The position numbers and the translations under genes are program-made. Below the pieces are notes generated by a model. The model was given only the letters and a program-made list of their open reading frames with translations. It did no database searches and was not told where the DNA came from. Of a DNA stretch of 64,000 nt, positions 56,802 to 64,000 are shown one piece after another; the first letter of the stretch is position 1, and each line of letters starts with the position of its first letter. Origin of the DNA: Shewanella decolorationis S12. Lineage in GTDB: Bacteria > Pseudomonadota > Gammaproteobacteria > Enterobacterales > Shewanellaceae. Where the stretch lies: NCBI RefSeq assembly GCF_000485795.1, contig NZ_AXZL01000073.1, forward strand, positions 1-64,000, read 5' to 3'.

Positions 56802-57345
56802 GCAGAGCGTGTGTCGCTATAACCATAAAGCGACATTTCCTATACCCATATGGGGCAGAGATAAAATGGCGGCCATGCCGCCAACGGTCACTGTTGCAAC
56901 AATGCCATCTTAACGACTATTGAACTGTTCATTAGGCTAAGAGCTCATGCCCCATTCCGTGTTTCGGCTCGTTAGCTCAACCGAAAATTCCCACACCTGC
57001 TGCGATACATATTCTTATCTATTTGCCTATGTTTGGCCTTACCAGAAATCGGCTAAGAATGTATGAGTATACAGTCGTATTAAAATTTAGGTGTTTTGGT
57101 ATGATTTTTAGACAAAATCAGTGCGCACAAATTCCATCCGCAATAAATAAAACTCTATAAAATCAGGTGAATATAGTAACTGAATTTTAGTTAATAGGTT
57201 TGGAAAACTCGCATGCGCGTTTTCCTGATGGTGTATTTAGCAGAAAGCTGATAAGTTCTTTGCATACAGATAGTTAACTGTGCGCGTTTTCACTGGTCTA
57301 ACGAGGTAAACGCGCATGCGCACGAATAAAATGTTATGAGTAAGT
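56802..57345. other. Intergenic region between cobO and the first gene cassette
   Basis: No gene is seen. A near-perfect 24-base palindrome lies at 57202-57225 (ggaaaact / gcgttttcc arms around cgcatgcg). An inverted pair GCGCGTTT (57282-57289) / AAACGCGC (57308-57315) follows. Neither matches the attC layout, so the left boundary of the cassette at 57346 is not resolved and no attI site can be claimed. Confidence 0.5.
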
Positions 57346-57642
57346 ATGGGCATCAAGCTACCGCCAGACCAATTAGCCCTATATAAGAGAATTGATGAGA
57401 TTCTCTACCACGATTGGGATCCTATAGGAGTGTCTGGTCTTGGAGGGCCTGCCGATGAGTATTATGGATATCTCCCGCAGGTATTTAAGCGTGCTCTTTA
57501 CGCTGATGATCCGCAAGAGATAGCGGAGTATCTTACATGGGTGACAGTTGAACGAATGGGTGTGAGCCCTGCAAAGGAACATGATTTGAAGATCGCCAGC
57601 CAAATCCTTGCTAGCAAAAGAGAACTAATCCATGGCAAATGA
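57346..57642 (+). CDS. Integron-cassette-type small protein of unknown function
   Basis: This 98-residue acidic soluble protein contains DPIGVSGLGGPADEYYGYLP and ends before a short attC site (57655-57703). Proteins of this pattern (DEI...WDPIGV...DEY..YLP..F..L) are recurrent small hypotheticals in cassette arrays and other accessory loci; the function is unknown. The ribosome site is weak (GAGTAAG). Cassette location is shown by the attC immediately downstream. Confidence 0.6.
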   Translation: MGIKLPPDQLALYKRIDEILYHDWDPIGVSGLGGPADEYYGYLPQVFKRALYADDPQEIAEYLTWVTVERMGVSPAKEHDLKIASQILASKRELIHGK

Positions 57643-57654
57643 GCACCTTTCTCA

Positions 57655-57703
57655 TAACAAGTCAAACAACTACGCGCCTGCGGCGCCGGTTTTTGAGGCG
57701 TTA
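57655..57703 (+). repeat. attC site 1 (integron cassette recombination site)
   Basis: The layout is TAAC-AAG-TCAAA ... TTTGA-GGC-GTTA, with complementary outer boxes (TAAC/GTTA) and inner boxes (TCAAA/TTTGA) and the usual 3-base spacers. A central GCGCC/GGCGC hairpin fills the middle. At 49 bases it is a short attC. Confidence 0.85.
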
Positions 57704-57711
57704 AGGCTCCA

Positions 57712-58329
57712 ATGATCATCGAGCAAAGAATCAAAGAAATATTTGGTGAAAGGGCTTTTGAAAGGCCAATTTTTTACACCAATCCGGGCGGTCTAAGATT
57801 TGAACTATCTGAAGGTGGGGATTGGCTTGAACAGTTCGAGCTCGCTTATAAAAAGGCGCTAGAGATATGCTCAACTATCTTTGATGATGAAATTGTTGTG
57901 TGCATTCGTATCTTTGGTAAAGAATCATTGATGTCCGTTTTGTCTGTTTTAAAAGAATTGAGGCATATCGGCTTATATCCTTCTATGAAGAAGGAGCACT
58001 GGAAAGAGAAAAACGAGGATGATCCAGAGTGGGCGACAGATGGAGATGAATATTGGCACACTGTCGCTTTCGCTCTGCCATATAATGCCTTGAATAAATT
58101 GTTGTGGTGTAGCTTGGCTTGCGACCAGGGAATAAAGCCCTGCCCGCCGGCTGAGTATTACTTGTTCGATCTTAAGAAATCTATTGAGGTATGGCCGTAT
58201 GATGATCGGGGCATGGATGTAGTTGGTCCCAATCACAGCCTTCTAACTGAGCTTTACAACAAGTTTTCTAACTATCTACTTGATTACGATCGGGAGGCAA
58301 TGGATGCTAGTTTCCAGAAAATGCCTTAA
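57712..58329 (+). CDS. Cassette-borne protein of unknown function (possibly DUF3885-like)
   Basis: This 205-residue soluble protein begins 9 bases after attC site 1, and its stop codon is part of the first box of attC site 2. That fit is typical of cassette genes. The middle contains DDEIVVCIRIFGKESLMS and a Trp/Glu-rich stretch. A resemblance to DUF3885 proteins is a weak impression only. No signal peptide or membrane segment is seen. The function is unknown. Confidence 0.65.
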   Translation: MIIEQRIKEIFGERAFERPIFYTNPGGLRFELSEGGDWLEQFELAYKKALEICSTIFDDEIVVCIRIFGKESLMSVLSVLKELRHIGLYPSMKKEHWKEKNEDDPEWATDGDEYWHTVAFALPYNALNKLLWCSLACDQGIKPCPPAEYYLFDLKKSIEVWPYDDRGMDVVGPNHSLLTELYNKFSNYLLDYDREAMDASFQKMP

Positions 58330-58405
58330 CAAAGTGGTCAAGTTCACTTCGGCCCTGCGCGGGACACCCAAAGCTTCGCTTTGTGTGCCCCTTACCACGG
58401 CGTTA
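58327..58405 (+). repeat. attC site 2 (integron cassette recombination site)
   Basis: TAAC-AAA-GTGGT-CAAG ... ACCAC-GGC-GTTA over 79 bases follows the attC plan exactly. Its TAACAAA...CAAG and GGCGTTA ends are like Vibrio-type repeats. The interior forms a long imperfect hairpin around ttc. The stop codon of the preceding gene is the TAA of its first box. Confidence 0.88.
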
Positions 58406-58510
58406 ACCCATAGATATTTTTATCCGAAGCCGATGCGTTAGAGTTAAGACTTTAACTCGAATTTGTCCATTTGCTTTTAACGTACATATCGCAAATGGGT
58501 AGTTAAAATT

Positions 58511-58610
58511 GGCATTGGGGCACCAGTGACCGTTGGCGACATGGATGTCGCCGTCGAGCCTATAGGGATATATTCACGGCGAGTCACTGGGGAAACAATG
58601 ACAATAAACT
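58511..58610 (+). repeat. Dispersed structured intergenic repeat, copy E (5' part)
   Basis: It aligns with the first 90 bases of copy A. The outer arms CCAGTGAC (58524-58531) / GTCACTGG (58584-58591) are identical. The inner hairpin has different bases in both arms, GGCGACAT (58536-58543) / ATGTCGCC (58546-58553), keeping perfect pairing. The 3' half of the element is absent. Confidence 0.75.
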
Positions 58611-58640
58611 CCATAAATAGATACAAAGATTAATCGCTTT

Positions 58641-58714
58641 TGTCCCAAAGCATGCTTCGTATTTTTTTAAAACTTAAAGACTACGCTAATGCTAAACAAG
58701 TGAGCCATGGTGAT
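58641..58714 (+). repeat. Direct repeat, left copy (about 74 bases)
   Basis: It begins TGTCCCAAAGCATGCTT and ends GTGAGCCATGG plus a few bases. It is nearly identical to 59000-59073. The pair encloses 285 bases with no convincing gene but with an inverted sequence (gaccgtccgcccc / ggggcggtc). Confidence 0.8.
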
Positions 58715-58999
58715 TAGCGAGACGACCGTCCGCCCCATGGCCGCTCTTTGGCATCCATGCCACCGCGGCATTCGTGAATCCATTCACATCAGACGGGGCG
58801 GTCGAGCATCCAAGGAAGGACTTGAACAACATCCCTGTTTAACGGCCTGTTCGCCATCCATGGCTCTCGTTCATAAGCTTAGAAATCCTAGATTTCTATT
58901 CACCGTGTCGTTGAGCAAATACCATGGTTCGCCCTTAAATATGGTCTGTATTCAATAACCATGCAATGATATTCGTCTTCCAATATTTAACGCTCTTCT

Positions 59000-59073
59000 T
59001 GTCCCAAAGCATGCTTTGTATTTCTTTAAAACTTACAGACTACGCTAATGTCAAACAGGTGAGCCATGGTAAT
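59000..59073 (+). repeat. Direct repeat, right copy (about 74 bases)
   Basis: This is the second copy of the 58641-58714 repeat, same orientation, 359 bases downstream, with a handful of substitutions. Together with the attC, copy E and the spacer this accounts for the 58330-59181 gap. Confidence 0.8.
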
Positions 59074-59130
59074 TTCAAGAGTATAAAAGGACTATTTCAA
59101 TGAGCTAGCTCGCGCCCTTATTGCCATAAA

Positions 59131-59154
59131 AAACGCCACCTTTCGGTGGCGTTT
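59131..59154 (-). terminator. Intrinsic terminator of the S9 peptidase gene
   Basis: The 10-bp stem aaacgccacc / ggtggcgttt has a 4-base loop. Its minus-strand side continues into a T-run, 28 bases after the stop of the minus-strand gene. Confidence 0.88.
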
Positions 59155-59181
59155 GCTTATAGATAAACCTAAAACAGAGGA

Positions 59182-61998
59182 TTACTCATCATCGGCTTTA
59201 TATTCGACATAGGCTTCGCCTTGGCTTAACCAGGCTGGCGCGGGTTTACCTTTAAGATAATGGTCGAAGTATTCCATCATGCGAATGCTGTAATCGAGCT
59301 TATTAGGGTATTTCTTCAGATGATGGGGTTCATCTTCATATTGTAAAAACACCACATCTTTACCCGCACGGCGCATCGCCAAGTACATTTCAACACCCTG
59401 CTCCCAAGGCACCGCATCGTCTTTATCGCCAAACATGATCATCAGCGGCGTTTGAATGCGATCGGCATAGAAGACTGGCGAGTTCTCAATATACTTTTGC
59501 GGCGCAGCAAAGAGGCTTTCACCTATACGACTCTGACCGGTTTCGTATTGAAATTGGCGCGCAAGCCCAGTGCCATGGCGAATACCGCTGTAAGCACTGG
59601 TCATGTTGGCCACTGGGGCACCCGCCACTGCGGCTTTAAACATCTTGGTTTGAGTGATGGCAAACGCCGTTTGATAACCGCTCCAAGAATGCCCTTGTAA
59701 GCCAATGGCGTTAGCATCGGCAACACCCATCTCGATAAGCTTTTGCACACCCGAGGTCAGTGCTTGAACCGAACTGGCACCGGGGTAACCGATATCGAAA
59801 CGAATATCCGGCAAGAATACCGCATAACCGTTATTCACATACCAAGCAAAGTTTGGTCTGTGGTTGACCTTCATTTGCGGGAAGGCATGTAGCCTGTCAG
59901 TCATAAAGCGATAGTAATAAACCAGCACAGGATAACGCTCGCCCGCTTGATAGTTAGTCGGTTTAATCAACACACCATCGAGCGGCTTGCCATCGCCATT
60001 GGTCCAATGCACTAATTCGGCTTGGCTCCAATTAAAGGCTTGGCGCTGCTTATCTAAATCGGTTTGCTTCACGGCATTTTGCGGGGCCTGATAGCTTGCG
60101 GTATACAAGTCAGGGAACAGATCGAAGCGCTCCTTAGAGAACACTAAGGTATCCGCATCTTTACTGCGTCCAAGCACTGTTAATTTATACTCGCCTTCCA
60201 TCAAAGTCTTAACGCCCGCTTCGCCTAAGGTCGCTTGATAAAAACCATCGGCTTTAGTCTTGTCGCTGTAACCATGCAGCAGCACAGTGGCGTTGTAGGC
60301 CAGTGTGGTTGGCTCATCGGGATTATCAACTAAGCCTTCAACACGATATTGAATTTTTTGAGCGCGTCCCTGCCCTGCGGTTAAGGCAAATCCACTTTTC
60401 GATGCGGTATTAAACTGCCATACATCGTATTTGTCGTAGACGAGGAAACCTGCATCGTCCTTAAGCCAAGGGCCAAAACCATAACCCGGCGCATTGGAAG
60501 GATAATCATGGTCTTCATCGGCAAAACTCACCTTTAAAGACTTAGTCAGATTGGTGCGACGACCTTCGGCAATATCGTATAAATACACATTACCTTGCTG
60601 ATAATAGGCAACATATTTGCCGTCGCCCGATAAGCTCGGCTCAGCATCACTTGGTTGTTGGGTTAACAGCGGCAACTTGCGCCCGGTGTTGATATCCACC
60701 AAGTAATAGTCTTGATAAAAACCCGCCCAAGTGATCATCTTGCGATAGGGCAAGTCTGAGCTTGCCAACATATAACGCTTGTGCTGTGACAGGGTCACAT
60801 CTGGCACCGTTTTATCGCCAAGCTGCACCACATTGTTTGATCCTAAATGCAGCACGGCTAAGTAAGTGCGCTTTTGCTCTTTATCATATTGCTTGATTTC
60901 ATGGGGTTTAATCCGCGGATCGTCCCCATGCCAGACCTTAAGCCCACGTAGGCCTGTGACTATCTCTTTGTCGTAAAGATCTTTTTCTTCTGTAATTTTC
61001 TTCAGGCTGAGCTGCTGGCTCACCTCGGGCACACGGCCAAAGAAGAGTCGCTCACTGTCTAATGAAAAGTTTAAACTGGCGTAACGATTTAACGTCCACT
61101 CTTTGGTGTTTGGCACGGGGCGAATTTTGCCCGAAGCGATATCAACTAGGCTTAACTGATAACTGCGGCCATAGGGTAATTCACTCGCATCACCTTGAGT
61201 AAAGGCCAGCCAGTGACCATTTTTTGAAAGTGCTAGCGCGCCAATTTGTTGGGTTTGAGATTCAAATGCCGTTGATTTTTTGTAGTCTTTCAAATCAATC
61301 AGTTGCAGTTGGTGCTGTTTCGCCTCGATATCATTGACCGCAACAGCCAAGCGGCGACTGTCTTTATCAAACTGATAGGCGGTCACATGCTCCAGATCCA
61401 CCCGTTGCGAAGGCGAAGAGAGATTCACTAAGCTAAAACGACGGCCTTGGTCGAACTTATCGACTTTCACCTTCTCGGCTTTGGGCTTATCATCGGCACC
61501 TTCGGTTTTCTCTTTGGCGTCTTTCTTGGCCTCTTCGTCGGCTTCATACCAAATGGCTAAATGCGCGCCATCGTCGCTAAAGACAAATTCCTTTACCCGT
61601 TCAAATTTGGTTTGCGAGCCCGTTTCAGTGTCGAGCAGCACCATATCAGCCTTAAGTTTTTTCTTGGCTTTAGCATCACTGGTTTCAACTTTAAGCAAGC
61701 TAGGCTTAACGGCCATAGCCACATAACGGCCAGTATGACTCACGATAGGGTCTGAGCCGCCTTCAATCTGAAAGTCTTTTCCTGATTGCAGGTTTTTAAT
61801 TAAACCATGACTATCGCCACGATCCGGCGCCACCTCTACCGCTAGCACTTGACCATTGTCAGCGATAACGGGCTTTTCAAGGGACTCAAACTTCATTATG
61901 TCGGTCAGGGTAAGGGGTTTAGTGCTAGTTTCAGCATGGGCATGCGGCAATATTCCGAGGGATAACAGCACTAGCGATGTGATAGGTAATAACTTCAA
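59182..61998 (-). CDS. Exported S9-family (prolyl oligopeptidase-type) peptidase
   Basis: This 938-residue serine peptidase has a signal peptide (cleavage after AHA, about residue 22). A long beta-propeller-like region (about 30-680) includes an Asp/Glu/Lys-rich insertion. The C-terminal alpha/beta-hydrolase has nucleophile Ser in GHSWSGYQ, Asp in FGDKDDAVPW and His in EDEPHHLKKYP. The order and spacing match dipeptidyl/acylaminoacyl-peptidase-like S9 enzymes. It probably degrades peptides in the periplasm or outside the cell. It is monocistronic. Confidence 0.88.
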   Translation of the reverse strand: MKLLPITSLVLLSLGILPHAHAETSTKPLTLTDIMKFESLEKPVIADNGQVLAVEVAPDRGDSHGLIKNLQSGKDFQIEGGSDPIVSHTGRYVAMAVKPSLLKVETSDAKAKKKLKADMVLLDTETGSQTKFERVKEFVFSDDGAHLAIWYEADEEAKKDAKEKTEGADDKPKAEKVKVDKFDQGRRFSLVNLSSPSQRVDLEHVTAYQFDKDSRRLAVAVNDIEAKQHQLQLIDLKDYKKSTAFESQTQQIGALALSKNGHWLAFTQGDASELPYGRSYQLSLVDIASGKIRPVPNTKEWTLNRYASLNFSLDSERLFFGRVPEVSQQLSLKKITEEKDLYDKEIVTGLRGLKVWHGDDPRIKPHEIKQYDKEQKRTYLAVLHLGSNNVVQLGDKTVPDVTLSQHKRYMLASSDLPYRKMITWAGFYQDYYLVDINTGRKLPLLTQQPSDAEPSLSGDGKYVAYYQQGNVYLYDIAEGRRTNLTKSLKVSFADEDHDYPSNAPGYGFGPWLKDDAGFLVYDKYDVWQFNTASKSGFALTAGQGRAQKIQYRVEGLVDNPDEPTTLAYNATVLLHGYSDKTKADGFYQATLGEAGVKTLMEGEYKLTVLGRSKDADTLVFSKERFDLFPDLYTASYQAPQNAVKQTDLDKQRQAFNWSQAELVHWTNGDGKPLDGVLIKPTNYQAGERYPVLVYYYRFMTDRLHAFPQMKVNHRPNFAWYVNNGYAVFLPDIRFDIGYPGASSVQALTSGVQKLIEMGVADANAIGLQGHSWSGYQTAFAITQTKMFKAAVAGAPVANMTSAYSGIRHGTGLARQFQYETGQSRIGESLFAAPQKYIENSPVFYADRIQTPLMIMFGDKDDAVPWEQGVEMYLAMRRAGKDVVFLQYEDEPHHLKKYPNKLDYSIRMMEYFDHYLKGKPAPAWLSQGEAYVEYKADDE

Positions 61999-62252
61999 TG
62001 TCTTCCTCTTTTATGTAGTTGTTAGACTAAAGTAGACTTTTTTAACCATTGGCTCTCCATCATCGTTATAACCCAGTATTTTTACAAGTTTTACCCAATA
62101 AAAAATCGTGATATTGCTCACTATTTCCTGTGAAGTTTGACCAAAGACGGTTAAAATAATAGTGAGAAAAAACACCAAATTCATAGTCATGTTACCCGGC
62201 TAATACCGGGTCTGACGATTGCAGTAACGACGAACCGTGGAAGGACTTCTCC

Positions 62253-63263
62253 ATGTCAAAAAGAACGATAACCGTAATTCCAGGTGATGGAATTGGCCCA
62301 AGTATTATTGATTCAGCCTTAAAAATTCTCGATAAAGCAGGTTGTGATTTTGAATATGAATTTGCCGATGCCGGCTTAACTGCTCTCGAGAAGCAAGGCG
62401 AACTACTTCCGCAGCGTACTTTAGAACTGATCGAAAAAAACCGCATCACCCTGAAAGGCCCGCTAACTACACCAGTAGGCGAAGGTTTTACCTCTATCAA
62501 CGTGACATTACGTAAGAAATTCGGCCTGTACGCGAACGTACGTCCAGTGTTGTCTTTTAAAGGCACTCAAGCCCGTTATGAAAACATTGATATCATCACA
62601 GTGCGTGAAAACACCGAAGGCATGTACTCAGGCCACGGTCAAAAAGTGTCTGAAGACGGCACCACTGCTGAAGCGACCAGTATCGTCACTCGCCAAGGCG
62701 CAGAACAAATCGCGACATTCGCCTACGAACTGGCCCGCAAAGAAAACCGTAAGAAAGTCACTATCGTGCACAAAGCAAACATCATGAAGTCAACTTCAGG
62801 TCTGTTCCTGAAAGTGGCCCGTGAAGTGAGTCAACGCTACCCAGACATCAAAACCGAAGAAATGATTGTCGATGCGACTTGCATGAAGCTAGTGATGAAC
62901 CCAGAAAACTTCGACGTTATCGTGACCACCAACCTGTTCGGTGACATTCTGTCGGATCTGTGTGCTGGTTTAGTCGGTGGTTTAGGTATGGCACCCGGCG
63001 CCAACATTGGCCGTGATGCAGCGATTTTCGAAGCGGTTCACGGCAGCGCGCCAGATATCGCAGGTAAAAACCTCGCGAACCCAACCTCAGTGATCTTAGC
63101 CTCTATCCAAATGCTGGAATACTTAGGCATGGCCGATAAAGCCGATTTGATCCGTAAAGCCGTATCGGCAGTGATTGAAGAAGGCGACCGTACGACTCGC
63201 GATTTAGGCGGCACCCACGGTACGACTGACTTCACTCAAGCGGTGCTTGACCGTCTGTCATAA
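62253..63263 (+). CDS. icd: NAD-dependent isocitrate dehydrogenase
   Basis: This 336-residue TCA-cycle enzyme oxidatively decarboxylates isocitrate. It has VIPGDGIGPSI at the N-terminus, TVRENTEGMYSG for substrate binding and the metal-site region NLFGDILSDL. The coenzyme loop HGSAPDIAGKNLANPTS has Asp-Ile where the NADP enzyme of E. coli has Lys-Tyr, so NAD is the expected coenzyme. GGAAGG precedes the ATG. Confidence 0.92.
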   Translation: MSKRTITVIPGDGIGPSIIDSALKILDKAGCDFEYEFADAGLTALEKQGELLPQRTLELIEKNRITLKGPLTTPVGEGFTSINVTLRKKFGLYANVRPVLSFKGTQARYENIDIITVRENTEGMYSGHGQKVSEDGTTAEATSIVTRQGAEQIATFAYELARKENRKKVTIVHKANIMKSTSGLFLKVAREVSQRYPDIKTEEMIVDATCMKLVMNPENFDVIVTTNLFGDILSDLCAGLVGGLGMAPGANIGRDAAIFEAVHGSAPDIAGKNLANPTSVILASIQMLEYLGMADKADLIRKAVSAVIEEGDRTTRDLGGTHGTTDFTQAVLDRLS

Positions 63264-63280
63264 TCGCTTTTGCGCGAAAC

Positions 63281-63309
63281 AAAAAACGCACCTTGGGGTG
63301 CGTTTTTTT
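63281..63309 (+). terminator. Intrinsic terminator of icd
   Basis: The stem aaaaaacgcacc / ggtgcgtttttt has loop ttgg, 17 bases after the stop codon. Confidence 0.92.
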
Positions 63310-63337
63310 ATGGCCGCTATTTAGCGGGACAGCCAAA

Positions 63338-63366
63338 TAAAAAGCCCCAAGCATGACTTGGGGCTT
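63338..63366 (-). terminator. Intrinsic terminator of rlmM
   Basis: The 10-bp stem aagccccaag / cttggggctt carries its T-run on the minus-strand side, 35 bases after the rlmM stop. icd and rlmM converge on two back-to-back terminators. Confidence 0.88.
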
Positions 63367-63400
63367 CTTCACTCACTAACAGAACGCTAAAAACCGCTGA

Positions 63401-64000
63401 TTAGTTCCAAGCCTGGCTCGGTCTAATCCACAGGTGCACAGTCACTTCATCACGGTCATGGTATAAATGCTTACACTGTAACTGGAATTCGTTGATGCCG
63501 TTTTCCTTGAGGATTTCCTGCATGGTATTCAAAATCGCCATCACTTCTTTATAACGGCTCTTCATCGGCAGCTTGAGATTGAAAATCGCTTCTTTAAACC
63601 AGCCATTGATGGCCCAAGCTTCAATCAGCTCAGCCACGCGCGCAGGTTTTTCAACCATGTCGCACACTAACCAATAAATGTTTTTACGCTGTGGCTCGAA
63701 GCGGAAACCATCCTCGCGGAAATGTTTCACTTGTCCGGTTTCCATCAGCTTTTCATTCATTGGGCCATTATCGACCGCGGAGACCATCATGCCACGACGC
63801 ACCAATTGATAGGTCCAGCCGCCAGGGCAAGCACCTAGGTCCACCGCATTCATGCCACTGCGAACCCGCACTTCTTGCTCTTCTTTAGGTACAAACTGCG
63901 CGAAGGCTTCATCGAGTTTCAAGCTTGAGCGGCTCGGCGCATCGGCAGCCATTTTCAGGCGCGGGATCCCCATAAAATAGGGCGAGCTGTTGTTGCTGAA
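63401..64000 (-). CDS. rlmM: 23S rRNA 2'-O-ribose methyltransferase RlmM (partial, 5' end outside window)
   Basis: The C-terminal 199 residues are visible. The frame is open to the window edge (FSNNSSPYF precedes [19 protein letters not shown]), so the start lies beyond 64000. RlmM methylates the ribose of a cytidine (C2498 in E. coli) in 23S rRNA using SAM. The SAM motif [23 protein letters not shown] and the catalytic Lys region [10 protein letters not shown] fit the family. Confidence 0.93.
   Translation of the reverse strand, partial: FSNNSSPYFMGIPRLKMAADAPSRSSLKLDEAFAQFVPKEEQEVRVRSGMNAVDLGACPGGWTYQLVRRGMMVSAVDNGPMNEKLMETGQVKHFREDGFRFEPQRKNIYWLVCDMVEKPARVAELIEAWAINGWFKEAIFNLKLPMKSRYKEVMAILNTMQEILKENGINEFQLQCKHLYHDRDEVTVHLWIRPSQAWN

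Noticed and set aside
57271-57345. A third attC or an attI before the first cassette
   Set aside because: TAAC and GTTA boxes occur but the inner boxes and 3-base spacers do not pair as in the two accepted sites.
58707-58958. 83-codon ORF between the 74-base direct repeats
   Set aside because: It begins inside the repeat, has no ribosome site, and its translation is Arg/His/Pro-rich and unlike a folded protein.

Overview
The window reads as a chromosomal segment of a Shewanella-type gammaproteobacterium. The supporting signs are the house-keeping genes (prfB with its frameshift, lysS, metH, rlmC, rlmM, NAD-type isocitrate dehydrogenase), a cobalamin salvage cluster, a GlyGly-CTERM subtilase, a MipA/DUF3019/RstAB-like operon, a Cache chemoreceptor and several families of short intergenic repeats. 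The species assignment is inference from gene content and order; no database was consulted. Most of the window looks like core genome of moderate GC. One block (about 40.8-44.2 kb) is clearly AT-richer and looks acquired.

Layout: 0-2 kb holds a small motility gene under a near-perfect sigma-28 promoter and a CPHC-thioredoxin/DsbD-like membrane protein. 2.1-5.8 kb holds the ohr/ohrR peroxide pair, a short GlpD-like FAD enzyme and rlmC. 5.8-9.0 kb is a minus-strand operon mipA-DUF3019-response regulator-histidine kinase, divergent from a 1705-residue secreted subtilase (9.3-14.4 kb). Then come chrA, a chemoreceptor, a five-module fused formate dehydrogenase, prfB-lysS, a VOC protein with a divergent LysR regulator, pbpG, a rhomboid protease and a ChaA-like antiporter. 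31.1-37.6 kb is a three-gene envelope operon of an inner-membrane-type lipoprotein and two exported MORN/YwqK-repeat proteins.

37.9-44.5 kb is accessory. A dienelactone-hydrolase-like protein and an orphan exported Cys-rich protein sit among copies of a structured intergenic repeat. They are followed by an AT-rich cluster of a membrane coiled-coil protein, an ImmA/IrrE-type metalloprotease, a beta-family protein and, convergently, an sce7726-type protein with a PD-(D/E)XK-like motif. This cluster is the best candidate for an undescribed system, possibly phage defence.

44.5-56.8 kb covers B12 use and supply. metH lies behind tandem Met boxes. Next are cobC and a cobalamin riboswitch with a 10-bp closing stem, followed by a candidate 28-codon leader, btuD, btuC, cobT, cobS, cobU, cobQ and cobO. 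At 57.3-58.4 kb two integron-type gene cassettes carry recognisable attC sites, with no integrase in the window. The window ends with more repeats, an S9 peptidase, icd and the 3' part of rlmM. No tRNA, rRNA, CRISPR array or transposase was seen.
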